NCBI GenBank assembly: GCA_002282385.1
Contig: NCJG01000009.1
Span: 1 to 64,000 of the forward strand
From: Sphingomonadales bacterium 39-57-19
GTDB lineage: Bacteria; Pseudomonadota; Alphaproteobacteria; Sphingomonadales; Sphingomonadaceae
Length of the DNA: 64,000 nucleotides
Reading direction: 5' to 3'
Shown: one piece after another, positions 45,350 through 55,178 of the stretch
How the letters are laid out: each line of letters opens with the position of its first letter
Numbering within the stretch: the stretch's first letter is position 1
The notes under the pieces: model-generated
Database searches by the model: none
What the model was told of the DNA's origin: nothing
Seen by the model: the letters and a program-made list of their open reading frames with translations, nothing else
Made by a program: the position numbers and the translations under genes

Positions 45350-45451
45350 TTACTGATATTGCTGGGTAATGGGTGGGAAAATATCTGTTAAGCCGGCCTC
45401 TTGAACCCGATGGCAAACAGGCCCACATCCGCATCAACGAAAGGCCGTTTC

Positions 45452-45844
45452 ATGGAAAAAATTATCAAGTCCGACGCCGAATGGCGCGCAGTATTGGACC
45501 CCATCCAATATCATGTCCTGCGGGAGGCGGGAACAGAGCGGGCCTTTGCGGGGAAATTGACCGATGAGAAACGCGATGGCGCGTTTCGCTGCGCCGGATG
45601 CGGTACGACGTTGTTTGCATCTGACACCAAATTTGACAGCGGTTCAGGTTGGCCAAGCTTTACCGCGCCCGCAGACGGTGAAGCCATTGATGAGCATATC
45701 GATGTCTCGCACGGCATGGTCCGTACCGAGGTGCGATGTGCGGCCTGTGAAGGGCATTTGGGGCATGTATTTCCCGATGGTCCGGGGCCAACCGGACTGC
45801 GTTACTGCATCAACAGCGCTGCGCTGACATTTGACCCCGAATAA
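45452..45844 (+). CDS. msrB: Peptide-methionine (R)-S-oxide reductase
   Basis: 130 residues. Two zinc-binding pairs (CAGC near residue 48 and CAAC near residue 98), GSGWPSF, and the catalytic Cys in RYCINSAAL. It reduces R-methionine sulfoxide using thioredoxin. The ATG at 45,452 follows AAAGG; 17 further codons upstream in frame lack family likeness. No signal peptide, so cytoplasmic. Confidence 0.95.
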   Translation: MEKIIKSDAEWRAVLDPIQYHVLREAGTERAFAGKLTDEKRDGAFRCAGCGTTLFASDTKFDSGSGWPSFTAPADGEAIDEHIDVSHGMVRTEVRCAACEGHLGHVFPDGPGPTGLRYCINSAALTFDPE

Positions 45845-45889
45845 GAACACGCTTGTCGGCGAGTCCGTGACCGATTAACACCCTGCGCA

Positions 45890-47926
45890 ATGGCACGCGC
45901 GCGCAAGATTTCGAAAGAACGTCGCCCAATGGGAACGTGGATTTTACGTATCATCAAAGCCGGCGTTATCGCGGGGCTGCTTGGCGTCATGGTGTTGGGT
46001 ATTTTTGTCGCCATTGCCCGCGGCGAAATCGACAGTTTTGAAGATTTAAAGGCATCGCCCAACGGCCAGATGATCCGCGTCCGTGCCGCCGATGGCACCG
46101 TTATCCAATCACTTGGCCCAAGTTTCGGCCGATGGCTGGACATTGACCAGCTGCCGTCTGAAATGAAGGACGCGATGGTCGCGGTTGAAGACCGGCGCTA
46201 TTATATCCACCCGGGTGTCGACCCCATTGGGATCACGCGGTCGCTTTACGTGCGCGCAATTGACGGACGCTGGACCCAAGGTGGCTCAACGATCACGCAG
46301 CAGCTGGCCCGCAACATTTACCTGAACAGCAACAAGGAATTTGGGCGGAAAATCCGCGAGGTCATCCTTGCGCTGGCGATGGAAACGAAATTCTCGAAGG
46401 ACCAGATACTCGAATTATATCTGAACAAGGTCTATTTCGGCGGCGGTGCTTATGGTGTTGATGCGGCGAGCCGCAAATTCTTCGATCATGGTGCGGAAAA
46501 TCTGAGCCTCGCCGAAGCCGCCATCATTGCGGGCCTTGTAAAGGCGCCATCGCATTATTCACCAACAGCAGATGCACAGGCTGCGATTGACCGTGCCACG
46601 GTGGTGGTCGGCGTGATGCAGGATGCCGGAATGATTTCCGCTGCCGAGGCCGCCGAGGTGAAGCCGGCTGACGTGAAAATGGCGAAACAGCAACCGCAAG
46701 ACAGCGTTCGCTATTTCACCGATTGGGTTTTGCCGCAATTGGATGGCCTGATCGACGAGACCGAAAAACCGATTGATGTGTGGACCACGCTCGATCTGAA
46801 AATGCAGCGCGCGGCAACGGCGGCGATAGCGGCAAACGCACCGCGCGGCGCACAAGGTGCGCTGGTATCAATTGACCGCGATGGCGCAGTTAAAGCGATG
46901 GTTGGCGGCACCGATTATGTGACCAGCAATTATAACCGCGCTGTAACAGCAGTCCGGCAACCAGGTTCAGCTTGGAAATTGTTCGTCTACCTGGCCGCGT
47001 TGGAAGCCGGCCTCCGTCCCGAAGACATGGTTGAAGATAAGCCCGTTGAAATCGAAGGCTGGCAACCCAAAAACAGCAACGGCCAGTATGCCGGTGAAAT
47101 TTCACTGCGAACGGCGTTCGCTTATTCGAAAAACACTGTTGCAGCGCAGTTGGGGCAAGAGGTTGGCACCAGCAGCATAGCCAACATGGCGCGCCGTTTT
47201 GGCATAACGACCCCCATCAACACGCAGCCTTCGATGGTGCTGGGGACATCGGAAACCCGCGTTATCGACATGACGCAGGCTTTTGCATCCGTGGGTTCCA
47301 ATGGCCGCAGCATTACCCCTTATGGCATCTCCAAAGTCACCACCATTGATGGCGAGATTTTATATACCGCAAAGCCCTCCAGATCAGTGCAATTGGTCGA
47401 AGACTGGGTCGCCGCCGCCATGACGGATCTGATGCAGACGGCGGTGGCAACGGGCACGGGCCGCGCCGCCAATATCGGCCGTCCTGTCGCAGGAAAGACA
47501 GGTACCACGAGCAGCAACAAGGACGGCTGGTTCCTTGGCTTTTCGAGTGGTTTGACAACAGGTGTCTGGATGGGCCGCGACGATGCGCGTGCAATCGGCG
47601 GATTAGAAGGCGGCCGTGCGCCAGCGCAAGCGTGGGCAGCCTATATGCGGGTTGCAGTATCCGGCCGACCCGTTGAAAATTTTGCGACCGAAGTAACCTT
47701 CCCCGAACAATTGGAAGGCGAAGATCTTTTGCTTGGCGAAGGGGAAGAGGGGCTGCTGCTCGATGAAAATGGCATGCCGATTGAGGGCGACCCTGCGCTT
47801 GGTGATCCCGATGCAATGCCAGACACTGACCCAGAACCTTTGGATGACGCATTTATTGAACGCGCTATAGGGGGCCGGGACCCCAGATCGTCACGCGACG
47901 AAGAGGGCGTTCGCGAACCGCAATAA
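45890..47926 (+). CDS. Class A penicillin-binding protein (PBP1A family)
   Basis: 678 residues. Membrane anchor at about 20-45, then a GT51 domain (VEDRRYYIHPGVD with catalytic Glu, GGSTITQQLARN, ILELYLNKVYFG) and a transpeptidase domain with PGSAWK (SxxK Ser), YSKN (SxN) and KTGTTSS (KTG). It polymerises and cross-links peptidoglycan. The acidic tail (EQLEGEDLLLGEGEEG to the end) is unusual but typical of sphingomonad homologues. It is preceded by msrB 45 nt away. Confidence 0.92.
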   Translation: MARARKISKERRPMGTWILRIIKAGVIAGLLGVMVLGIFVAIARGEIDSFEDLKASPNGQMIRVRAADGTVIQSLGPSFGRWLDIDQLPSEMKDAMVAVEDRRYYIHPGVDPIGITRSLYVRAIDGRWTQGGSTITQQLARNIYLNSNKEFGRKIREVILALAMETKFSKDQILELYLNKVYFGGGAYGVDAASRKFFDHGAENLSLAEAAIIAGLVKAPSHYSPTADAQAAIDRATVVVGVMQDAGMISAAEAAEVKPADVKMAKQQPQDSVRYFTDWVLPQLDGLIDETEKPIDVWTTLDLKMQRAATAAIAANAPRGAQGALVSIDRDGAVKAMVGGTDYVTSNYNRAVTAVRQPGSAWKLFVYLAALEAGLRPEDMVEDKPVEIEGWQPKNSNGQYAGEISLRTAFAYSKNTVAAQLGQEVGTSSIANMARRFGITTPINTQPSMVLGTSETRVIDMTQAFASVGSNGRSITPYGISKVTTIDGEILYTAKPSRSVQLVEDWVAAAMTDLMQTAVATGTGRAANIGRPVAGKTGTTSSNKDGWFLGFSSGLTTGVWMGRDDARAIGGLEGGRAPAQAWAAYMRVAVSGRPVENFATEVTFPEQLEGEDLLLGEGEEGLLLDENGMPIEGDPALGDPDAMPDTDPEPLDDAFIERAIGGRDPRSSRDEEGVREPQ

Positions 47927-47991
47927 GGTTCAAATAACCAGGTCCTCCAACATCCGAGTATCGGAAACCGGCTGCAATTTGCGCCAAGCAG

Positions 47992-49056
47992 CTAAAGCGC
48001 GTGCCCCGTGCGGCTCTTTTTCGTTTCGAGATAATGCGCATTATGCGGGTTCGCCGCGATTTTGAGCGGCAATCGCTCTTCGACAGATATGCCTGCGGAC
48101 TTAAGACCTTCAACCTTTTCAGGGTTGTTCGTGAGCAACCGGACGTTGGATATGCCAAGCAGTTCAAGCATGCGGGCGGCGACCGAAAAATCGCGCGCAT
48201 CAATGGCAAAGCCCAAACGGGTATTTGCATCAACGGTATCAAATCCCTGATCCTGAAGCGCATAAGCACGCAGTTTGTTGATCAGGCCAATGCCCCGGCC
48301 TTCCTGACGCAAATATAAAAGTATGCCCCAGTTTGCGTCGCAAATTTGTTGTAATGCTTCGTGCAATTGAGGGCCGCAATCGCACTTCAGGCTGCCCAGG
48401 ACATCACCGGTCAGGCACTCGCTGTGCAACCGGACAACAGGCGGCGTGCCATCGCGTTTGCCGATCAGCAGCGCGACATGATCGGACGCGTCCACGTCCG
48501 TTCGAAATGCGACGATTTCAGCGTCAACATTTGCAGCGACCGGCAACCGTGCGCGCGCCGCAATGTGCAACGCCCCGCTATCGTCAAACGCAGCGACATC
48601 CTGCGGTGATACTGCCGCGGACGCACGTTCCGAATCCGGCAACACCAAAAAGGCGGGAAGCAACCCGGCAAGCCGGGCAAGCTCAATGGCCGCGGCAGCA
48701 GAAGGTCCATCGGCGAGGGGCAATGCTTCAAACGGGCCCTTCATCGGGTAACGCAAATCGAGCGTTGGATCCGCGACGGCCAAAGCAAGGTTGATATCAA
48801 GGTCCGCTGGCGCCTTTATCATAACCGGCAAAGCGGTATCGGCGGCGGCGCGCTGGTTCATGAGTTTCAATGTCGCCGCGCGGCTGGCAGAGAGCAGGAT
48901 CGCGTGCGCACCCAAAACGTCGCGCGCGGTTTCTATCGGCAAAAGACAAAGCTGGTGGCCGAGATGTTCGACATTGATCGCCCATCCACGACGCAGCCCG
49001 TCAATGGCCAGCGCCGCACGGCGGGCATCGCCCTCAATTGCGGGCGCACCGTTCAA
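47992..49056 (-). CDS. ribA: GTP cyclohydrolase II with N-terminal extension
   Basis: 354 residues. The C-terminal 190 form RibA: HSECLTGDVLGSLKCDCG (three zinc Cys), LRQEGRGIGL and the DTVDANTRLGF region. The N-terminal 160 residues are an extra domain of RibB-like length, but I see no DREDEGD-type DHBP synthase active-site signature, so it is likely non-catalytic. RibA opens riboflavin synthesis from GTP. It overlaps xth by 4 nt (ATGA). Confidence 0.92.
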   Translation of the reverse strand: MNGAPAIEGDARRAALAIDGLRRGWAINVEHLGHQLCLLPIETARDVLGAHAILLSASRAATLKLMNQRAAADTALPVMIKAPADLDINLALAVADPTLDLRYPMKGPFEALPLADGPSAAAAIELARLAGLLPAFLVLPDSERASAAVSPQDVAAFDDSGALHIAARARLPVAANVDAEIVAFRTDVDASDHVALLIGKRDGTPPVVRLHSECLTGDVLGSLKCDCGPQLHEALQQICDANWGILLYLRQEGRGIGLINKLRAYALQDQGFDTVDANTRLGFAIDARDFSVAARMLELLGISNVRLLTNNPEKVEGLKSAGISVEERLPLKIAANPHNAHYLETKKSRTGHAL

Positions 49057-49859
49057 AAGGCAAATTCCGTGACGATGGGCGCATGGTCAGATGGCTTACC
49101 CCATCCGCGTACATGCTTGTGCACCACATGCGACTTAGCCTTCTCTTTCAAGTCCGGCGTCACCCACATATGGTCAAGCCGGCGGCCACGGTCGGATGTC
49201 TCCCAATCCTGCGCGCGGTAGCTCCACCATGTGTACAGCTTCTTCGACGGTTCAACAAAATGCCGCGCGAGATCGACCCAGTCCGCAGCTTCCTTGATCG
49301 CGGCAAGATGTTCGCATTCAATCTTTGTGTGGCTGACGACATTGACGAGCTGCTTATGGCTCCAAACATCATGCTCAAGCGGCGCGACGTTGAAATCACC
49401 CGTCAATATGGTCGGGCTGGTGACCGCACGCGACCACTCGGTCATGCGCGAAAGGAACCCAAGCTTTTGTCCGAATTTCGAATTCACTTCGCTGTCGGGA
49501 ACTTCGCCGCCAGCCGGAATATAGACATTGTCGATCCGCACACCCTTTGCGGCATCGACATTCAGCTCCGCACCCACATGCCGCGCTTCGCCATTCGCCT
49601 GCCAATCTTCAACACGGCGGTTGATTAAAGGCAGCTTGCTTACAATCGCGACGCCATGATGCATGGGTTGGCCATTCAAAACCATATGGCGATAGCCAAG
49701 CTGCCGAAACAATCCTTCGGGGAAAAGGCTGTCGATCACTTTGGTTTCCTGCAGGCACAAAACGTCGGGCGCTTCTTCTTTCAGATAGCGTTCGACAATG
49801 TCGATGCGGGCGCGAACCGAATTGATATTCCACGAGGCGATACGGATGGTCTGGGACAT
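49053..49859 (-). CDS. xth: Exodeoxyribonuclease III
   Basis: 268 residues. Endonuclease/exonuclease/phosphatase fold: IASWNINSVRARI (metal), LCLQETKVID (catalytic Glu), LTGDFNVAP (catalytic Asp and Asn), RRLDHMWV and the final DHAPIVTEF (catalytic His). It repairs abasic sites in base excision repair. Upstream is an sRNA candidate with a strong terminator, so xth needs its own promoter within about 65 bp. Confidence 0.95.
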   Translation of the reverse strand: MSQTIRIASWNINSVRARIDIVERYLKEEAPDVLCLQETKVIDSLFPEGLFRQLGYRHMVLNGQPMHHGVAIVSKLPLINRRVEDWQANGEARHVGAELNVDAAKGVRIDNVYIPAGGEVPDSEVNSKFGQKLGFLSRMTEWSRAVTSPTILTGDFNVAPLEHDVWSHKQLVNVVSHTKIECEHLAAIKEAADWVDLARHFVEPSKKLYTWWSYRAQDWETSDRGRRLDHMWVTPDLKEKAKSHVVHKHVRGWGKPSDHAPIVTEFAF

Positions 49860-49921
49860 AAGAATATGGCCCTAGATGCCAGAAGCGGCAGGGGCAAGTC
49901 GGTGAAGTGAAATCCATGCCA

Positions 49922-50062
49922 AAAAAGCAAAGCCCTCATCCCGGGGGCATTTGGGATGAGGGCTAAGCTTGCGTTCGTCACGCGGGTATCAGCGACGATT
50001 TGACGTCGTGGGCAACAGGGGGAAAACCACACAAACTCTCAATCGCTGACCATCAATTTATA
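49922..50062 (-). ncRNA. Candidate small RNA or lolA 3' UTR RNA with strong terminator
   Basis: The 286-bp gap between lolA and xth holds, on the minus strand, TATAAA at 50,062-50,057 with CTGAAC 16 nt further upstream, a short hairpin CGACG/CGTCG with loop TCAAAT (near 49,994-50,009), a C-rich stretch and a perfect 12-bp terminator stem. A transcript of about 130 nt would result. A 12-bp palindrome GTTCAGATGAAC (50,079-50,090) overlaps the -35 position. No homology to a known sRNA family was recognised. Confidence 0.4.
49925..49964 (-). terminator. Strong intrinsic terminator (minus strand)
   Basis: AGCCCTCATCCC (49,931-49,942) and GGGATGAGGGCT (49,953-49,964) form a perfect 12-bp stem with a 10-nt loop. 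On the minus strand TTTGCTTTTTT follows directly. It ends either the lolA message or the small RNA proposed here, 66 nt before xth. Confidence 0.9.
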
Positions 50063-50145
50063 GGATGACTTTCCTGTCGTTCAGATGAACAAATCTGGTC
50101 CGCTAGGCAGCTTGTCGGCAGTGAGCATCGGTTCGTCGACCAATT

Positions 50146-50769
50146 TTAAGATTTCCGTCGGACAGGCCGTGGATCTTTCCATGAAAATGCGCTGTCGGCG
50201 ATTGCGCCATTATAGCTGACGTTGCTGAGTCGGATGCTTGTGCGATTGTTTTTGGAATCAAGCGCAACCCAGCCCGTCAGCGTCAATCCACCCGGCGCGC
50301 TGGGCTTGTTGACGAATATCATTGTAATGGTGCCATATTCAGGACGCTTCGGGTCGCGAACTTCGACGCTGATGACATCATCTGTCGATGTGGGAACCAG
50401 TTTGCCAAAGCGCGCCAAGTCCTTGCCCGGGTCAAGCAACGCGGCGAGCGGGCTATTACGGATTGGCCAGCGCTGCACTTGTTTGACTTCATAATCGACC
50501 ATGGTCAGCGCGCGCCCATCGGCAACGATCAACAACGGGACATCTTTTTGATATTCAAATCGCACATGGCCGGGACGCTTGAGCAAAAGCTTGCCCGTTA
50601 CCGCCCCGCCGTTGCGATCCGTCTGGGTGAAGTTGGCGGTCATTGTGCCCACGGTCTTCATATGCGTGGTCACGCGCGCCATGCGATCCGCCTGCGATTG
50701 CGCGGTCGACGGCGCGGCTGCAACCAAAGCAACGGGCGCGAGCATTAAGACGTAATTTCGAAAGGTCAT
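50146..50769 (-). CDS. lolA: Outer-membrane lipoprotein carrier protein LolA
   Basis: 207 residues. Signal peptide (MTFRNYVLMLAPVALVAAAPS), then TANFTQTDRNGGAVTGKLLLKRPGHVRFEY, the LolA beta-sheet core. It ferries lipoproteins through the periplasm from LolCDE to the outer membrane. ftsK ends 64 nt upstream on the same strand, the usual neighbour in alphaproteobacteria. Confidence 0.93.
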   Translation of the reverse strand: MTFRNYVLMLAPVALVAAAPSTAQSQADRMARVTTHMKTVGTMTANFTQTDRNGGAVTGKLLLKRPGHVRFEYQKDVPLLIVADGRALTMVDYEVKQVQRWPIRNSPLAALLDPGKDLARFGKLVPTSTDDVISVEVRDPKRPEYGTITMIFVNKPSAPGGLTLTGWVALDSKNNRTSIRLSNVSYNGAIADSAFSWKDPRPVRRKS

Positions 50770-50833
50770 TCTGGTTTCCTTGGGAGAGGTTCAATCGCGG
50801 CTACGGCAACCGCCTTGAACGCCGTCTTAACGT

Positions 50834-53158
50834 CTAAAGCGGCTCGCCGGTCCGGTCACGAAGCACTTCGCGGCGGCCAATATGGTTCGGCGCGGTGATG
50901 AAGCTGTCTTCTTCCATACGATCAATCAACCTGGCTGCGCTGTTATAACCAATCCGCAGCTGACGCTGAATCCAGCTCGTTGATGCCTTTTGGCTTTCAA
51001 ACACGATCTGGCACGCCTTGCGATATTGCGCGTCTTCTTCATTGTCATCGCCGTCCATTCCGCCAAAGTCGAAACCGCCATCTTCGGGTTCTTCGGTCAC
51101 CGCCTGAATATATTCGGGCTGTCCTTGGCCGCGCCAATGGTCTGCCACGCGGCGGACTTCATCATCGGAAACAAACGGACCATGAATACGCGTCAGCCCG
51201 CGTCCGCCCGCCATGTACAGCATGTCGCCCTTGCCCAGCAGCTGTTCGGCGCCCTGTTCGCCCAAAATGGTGCGGCTATCGATTTTCGAGGTCACATGGA
51301 AAGAAATACGCGTGGGCAAGTTCGCCTTGATAACGCCGGTGATAACATCAACCGATGGCCGCTGTGTTGCCATGATAAGGTGAATACCCGCGGCACGCGC
51401 CTTTTGCGCAAGGCGTTGGATGAGGAATTCGACTTCCTTACCAGCGGTCATCATCAGGTCGGCGAGCTCGTCCACGATGATGACAATCTGCGGCATTGGC
51501 TCATAGGCCAAGCTTTCTTCCTCATATTGCGGCTGGCCCGTCATCGGGTCATAGCCAATTTGCACCTTACGGCCCAATGGCGCACCCTTTGCCTTTGCGC
51601 CGCGCACTTTTTCGTTGAAGTTTGCAAGGTTGCGCACGCCCAGCGATGACATCATCCGGTAGCGTTCTTCCATCTGCTCAACCGCCCATTTGAGCGCGCG
51701 AATCGCCTTGGCGGGTTCGGTAACGACAGGCGACAACAGATGCGGAATATCGTCATAGCTGCTCAATTCGAGCATCTTGGGATCGATCATGATCATCCGG
51801 CACTGGTCCGGCGTCAGACGATAGAGCAGCGACAATATCATGCAGTTCAGACCGACCGATTTACCGGATCCGGTGGTTCCGGCGACCAACAAATGCGGCA
51901 TCGGCGCGAGATCGGCGATGACGGGATCGCCGGAGATATTCTTACCCAAAATTATCGGCAAAGCGCCCTTTTGATCGGCAAAGGCGTCTGATCCGACCAT
52001 TTCCTGAAACACCACAGCCTCGCGATGGGCGTTGGGCAGCTCAATACCCATGACGGTGCGGCCCGGTATCGTCGAAACACGCGCGGACAAGGCGGACATG
52101 TTGCGCGCAATATCTTCTGCCAGTTGGATAACGCGGCTGGATTTGATACCCGCTGCAGGCTCCAACTCATACATCGTGACCACGGGTCCCGGACGCACCG
52201 CAACAATCTGTCCTTTGACATGAAAGTCATCAAGCACCGATTCCAGCAAGCGCGCATTTGCTTCCAGCGCCGTTTTGTCGAGCTTTGGCACCGAAATGGC
52301 GGGCGGCGGATCCAGCAGATCAAGCGATGGCAAAACAAAGCTGCCAAAGAAATCACCCTGCCGCGCGCCGGTTGAGAACGCCGCTTTTTTCGGCGCCAAC
52401 GTGCGGTCTTCAATCACGGGGGGCTTGCGTAGTTCGGGCTCGACAGCCTTACGCGGCGGCTTTGGCTCGATAATCTGGGCAACATCCGAATCGTCTGCGT
52501 CAAAGGCACCCAGATCGTTTTTGATGCCTGAAAATTTAGGCATGGCCAGCGTAGGAATACGGAACAGCGGGCGCTCAAGCTCAAGCGCGCGAATAACCAA
52601 CGCTACGCCGCCACTTAAGCTGCCCAAAATCAGCAGAACCCGCAATATAGTGCCAGGGACCCCCTGAATTTGGCCAACAAGTGCGACGGCGGCATTTGCC
52701 AACAACAAATTCATCGCGCCGCCCCATCCAGCGGGCAAGCCGATGTCGCTGCCGTGCTGCCAATAGGCCATGCCAAACCCGATCAGCAGCATGCCGCACA
52801 GGCATAATGTAAGCTGCCGTTTCCATTGCGGCTGTGGGACTGCGCGCCACAAGCGTCGCGCAAATACCAGCATCAGCGGGAACAGGAAAATGGCCGGAAC
52901 GCCAAAGAGAAACAGCATGATGTCGGACACATAGGCGCCGCTTTGGCCCATCCAGTTGTGTTGCACATCTGCAGCCGCACTATTGAACGCCGCATCGCCA
53001 GCCGAATAGCTCAGCACCGCAAAGCCATAAAATACCGCAAACAGGCCAAGCACAGCCGCGCCGAACAAGGTGCTGCTGCGGATAAGCGACGCGCGCATCA
53101 TATTCCGCCAATTGGCCATGTTCGTTTTTGACGTAAATTTAGAAATGCGCGAGGCCAT
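50834..53158 (-). CDS. ftsK: DNA translocase FtsK
   Basis: 774 residues. Four N-terminal membrane spans within residues 20-190, a linker with KPPRKAVEPELRKPP, then the alpha/beta motor domain: Walker A GTTGSGKS, IIVDELADLMM (Walker B) and TQRPSVDVITGVIKANLPTR. The C-terminal gamma winged helix (STSWIQRQLRIGYNSAARLID) should read KOPS. It clears chromosome termini from the septum. The ATG at 53,158 is used; an ATG 13 codons later would also fit. Confidence 0.96.
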   Translation of the reverse strand: MASRISKFTSKTNMANWRNMMRASLIRSSTLFGAAVLGLFAVFYGFAVLSYSAGDAAFNSAAADVQHNWMGQSGAYVSDIMLFLFGVPAIFLFPLMLVFARRLWRAVPQPQWKRQLTLCLCGMLLIGFGMAYWQHGSDIGLPAGWGGAMNLLLANAAVALVGQIQGVPGTILRVLLILGSLSGGVALVIRALELERPLFRIPTLAMPKFSGIKNDLGAFDADDSDVAQIIEPKPPRKAVEPELRKPPVIEDRTLAPKKAAFSTGARQGDFFGSFVLPSLDLLDPPPAISVPKLDKTALEANARLLESVLDDFHVKGQIVAVRPGPVVTMYELEPAAGIKSSRVIQLAEDIARNMSALSARVSTIPGRTVMGIELPNAHREAVVFQEMVGSDAFADQKGALPIILGKNISGDPVIADLAPMPHLLVAGTTGSGKSVGLNCMILSLLYRLTPDQCRMIMIDPKMLELSSYDDIPHLLSPVVTEPAKAIRALKWAVEQMEERYRMMSSLGVRNLANFNEKVRGAKAKGAPLGRKVQIGYDPMTGQPQYEEESLAYEPMPQIVIIVDELADLMMTAGKEVEFLIQRLAQKARAAGIHLIMATQRPSVDVITGVIKANLPTRISFHVTSKIDSRTILGEQGAEQLLGKGDMLYMAGGRGLTRIHGPFVSDDEVRRVADHWRGQGQPEYIQAVTEEPEDGGFDFGGMDGDDNEEDAQYRKACQIVFESQKASTSWIQRQLRIGYNSAARLIDRMEEDSFITAPNHIGRREVLRDRTGEPL

Positions 53159-53323
53159 GATTATATTGCCATTTATGGGTGGCCGCCAACGGCCGAACGC
53201 CCCCTTTTCGCTGTCGCTGGACTCGCCGTCAAGTATTACAGGTTGAAGATTGCTGCCAACGCGGATGGGCTACGGTCAAAATCCTCCTTTGAGTCCGCCC
53301 ATCTGTTGCGGCATAGGGGCAAT

Positions 53324-54547
53324 ATGAATCACAAGGCAGACGTCATCATTATCGGCGGCGGGCTCATCGGGCTTACGCAAGCACTGGCATTGGCAGCACA
53401 TGGCATCACCAGCCATGTCATCGACCGCGCTGATCAGGCGAGCATGTTGCAAGCAGGCTTTGACGGCCGCACTTTTGCCATATCGAGCTCTAGCTATAAA
53501 CTGTTTGAGGCCATTGGACTGGGCGAAGCATTGGCCGGAAAAGGGTGTCCGATTGAAAAGATTTGGGTGAGCGATAGCTTAAAGCCCGGGTCGCTGGATT
53601 TCGCACCAGCCGAAGATGACGGCTTCTTGGGCCAAATGTTTGAAAGCCGCTTCTTGCGCGGCGTGTTGTACAATGCGGCGCTCGAAAGCGACGCGATCCA
53701 GTTGCACATGCCCGCCAACATCACCCACAAATCACAGGATTCAGGTCGCGCTTCCGTGCATCTGGATGACGGGAAAGTTTTGACCGCTGATCTGATGATC
53801 GTGGCGGAAGGTCGGCAAAGCCAGACGCGCGAGGAAATGGGAATCAATATTGCGCACTGGCAATATGACCATAGCGCAATGGTCGGTGCGATCTTCCACG
53901 AACATTCCCACAACAACATTGCCTATGAGATTTTTTATCCCTCAGGCCCATTTGCCGTGTTGCCGATGTTGGATGCGGACGACGGACGGCATCGTTCAGC
54001 GATCGTCTGGTCAGTCGATGCCGCAGATGCGCCGGGATATATGAAATTATCGCCGCGCGGATATGCAGCGGAGCTGGAAAAGGCGATGGGCGGCATGTTG
54101 GGACAAGTTGAAATCGCCGCGCCTTTGTCGTCGTACAAGCTTGGGTTCCACCATGCGGCCAACATCACGGCTGAACGGCTGGTGCTGATCGGCGACAGTG
54201 CGCATGGCATTCACCCCATTGCGGGTCAGGGGCTCAACCTTGGCCTGCGCGATGTTGCGGCGTTGACCGAAGTATTGGTCGACGGGATGCGGCTTGGTCT
54301 GGATTTTGGTGATGCGCAGTTGCTCGATCGCTATAGCCGGTGGCGCAGCATTGATACGTTGCTGATCGCGGTATCGACCGATGGCTTGAACCGCCTTTTT
54401 TCCATTCCCGGCAAAACCGCGTCGGCGGTCCGGCGCTTCGGGATGGCAATGGTGCAACGCGCTGCCCCGGCCAAGGCATTTTTCATGGCCGAGGCGCGGG
54501 GCGAAAGTGGCGCGCTGCCCAAATTGCTTCAGGGTGTTGCCGTCTAA
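53324..54547 (+). CDS. UbiH/UbiF-type FAD-dependent hydroxylase (ubiquinone synthesis)
   Basis: 407 residues. FAD-binding IIGGGLIGLTQALALA at the N-terminus, DGRTFAISSSS, MIVAEGRQSQTRE (where the family has ADG) and the second FAD motif VLIGDSAHGIHPIAGQGLNLG. These aromatic hydroxylases add oxygen to the ring of ubiquinone precursors. Start at 53,324 (MNHKADV); the frame extends 27 codons upstream without family likeness. Divergent from ftsK and convergent with the OmpA gene (7-bp gap). Confidence 0.88.
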   Translation: MNHKADVIIIGGGLIGLTQALALAAHGITSHVIDRADQASMLQAGFDGRTFAISSSSYKLFEAIGLGEALAGKGCPIEKIWVSDSLKPGSLDFAPAEDDGFLGQMFESRFLRGVLYNAALESDAIQLHMPANITHKSQDSGRASVHLDDGKVLTADLMIVAEGRQSQTREEMGINIAHWQYDHSAMVGAIFHEHSHNNIAYEIFYPSGPFAVLPMLDADDGRHRSAIVWSVDAADAPGYMKLSPRGYAAELEKAMGGMLGQVEIAAPLSSYKLGFHHAANITAERLVLIGDSAHGIHPIAGQGLNLGLRDVAALTEVLVDGMRLGLDFGDAQLLDRYSRWRSIDTLLIAVSTDGLNRLFSIPGKTASAVRRFGMAMVQRAAPAKAFFMAEARGESGALPKLLQGVAV

Positions 54548-54554
54548 ATCCGCA

Positions 54555-55178
54555 TTAGCCCTGGGTCACGGGCACAAGACGGATTTCGACACGGCGGTTT
54601 GCCGCGCGACCGGTTTCATCCAGATTGCTCGCCTTTGGCTGGCTTTCACCATAGCCACGCGTTGCAAGACGCGCGGACTGAACACCACGCGAAGTTAGAT
54701 AGCTTGCAACAGCCGACGCACGGCGTTCCGACAACGACTGGTTATAGGCATCCGATCCGGTGGAATCGGTATGGCCCATGACGTCGACATAGGTTTTTTC
54801 ATATTGCGTCAGCGTCGATGCAACCTGATCCAGCGTATTGCGGAAACCCGCATCGATATTCGCGCTGTCGAGGCCAAAGGTCACTTCGGAAGGCATATCG
54901 AGGACGAGATTGTCACCATCGCGAATAACGTTGATGCCCGTGCCTGCGGTTTGCTGACGCAGCTTTCTTTCTTGTTCGTCCATATAATAGCCAACGCCCG
55001 CACCGGCCAAAGCGCCGATACCTGCGCCAACAATCTTTTCCGTGCGATCGCTGCGGCCGCCAATAAGGTCGCCAAGCAAATATCCACCCAATGCGCCGCC
55101 AACGCCACCAAGCGCAGCCTTCGAAATCGTGCGTTGGCCCGTTTCCGGGTCGGTCACACATGCCGATAGCGGCAGCAT
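54555..55178 (-). CDS. OmpA-family lipoprotein, signal peptide cut by frameshift
   Basis: 207 residues in the open frame: CVTDPETGQ, a Gly-zipper domain (GGVGGALGGYLLGDLIGG, IGALAGAGVGYYMDEQ) and a C-terminal OmpA peptidoglycan-binding domain (MGHTDSTGSDAYNQ, LSERRASAVASYL, RVEIRL). The expected start is ATGATGAAG at 55,234-55,226 with AAGGGA upstream, giving MMKKNQLITLSLMAAMLPL... A tandem 11-bp duplication at 55,171-55,192 shifts this frame, and translation from 55,234 meets TGA soon after. Removing one copy restores MLPLSACVTD in frame with a full lipobox. As it stands only an internal ATG (55,178) opens the domain, lacking a working export signal. Confidence 0.85.
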   Translation of the reverse strand: MLPLSACVTDPETGQRTISKAALGGVGGALGGYLLGDLIGGRSDRTEKIVGAGIGALAGAGVGYYMDEQERKLRQQTAGTGINVIRDGDNLVLDMPSEVTFGLDSANIDAGFRNTLDQVASTLTQYEKTYVDVMGHTDSTGSDAYNQSLSERRASAVASYLTSRGVQSARLATRGYGESQPKASNLDETGRAANRRVEIRLVPVTQG

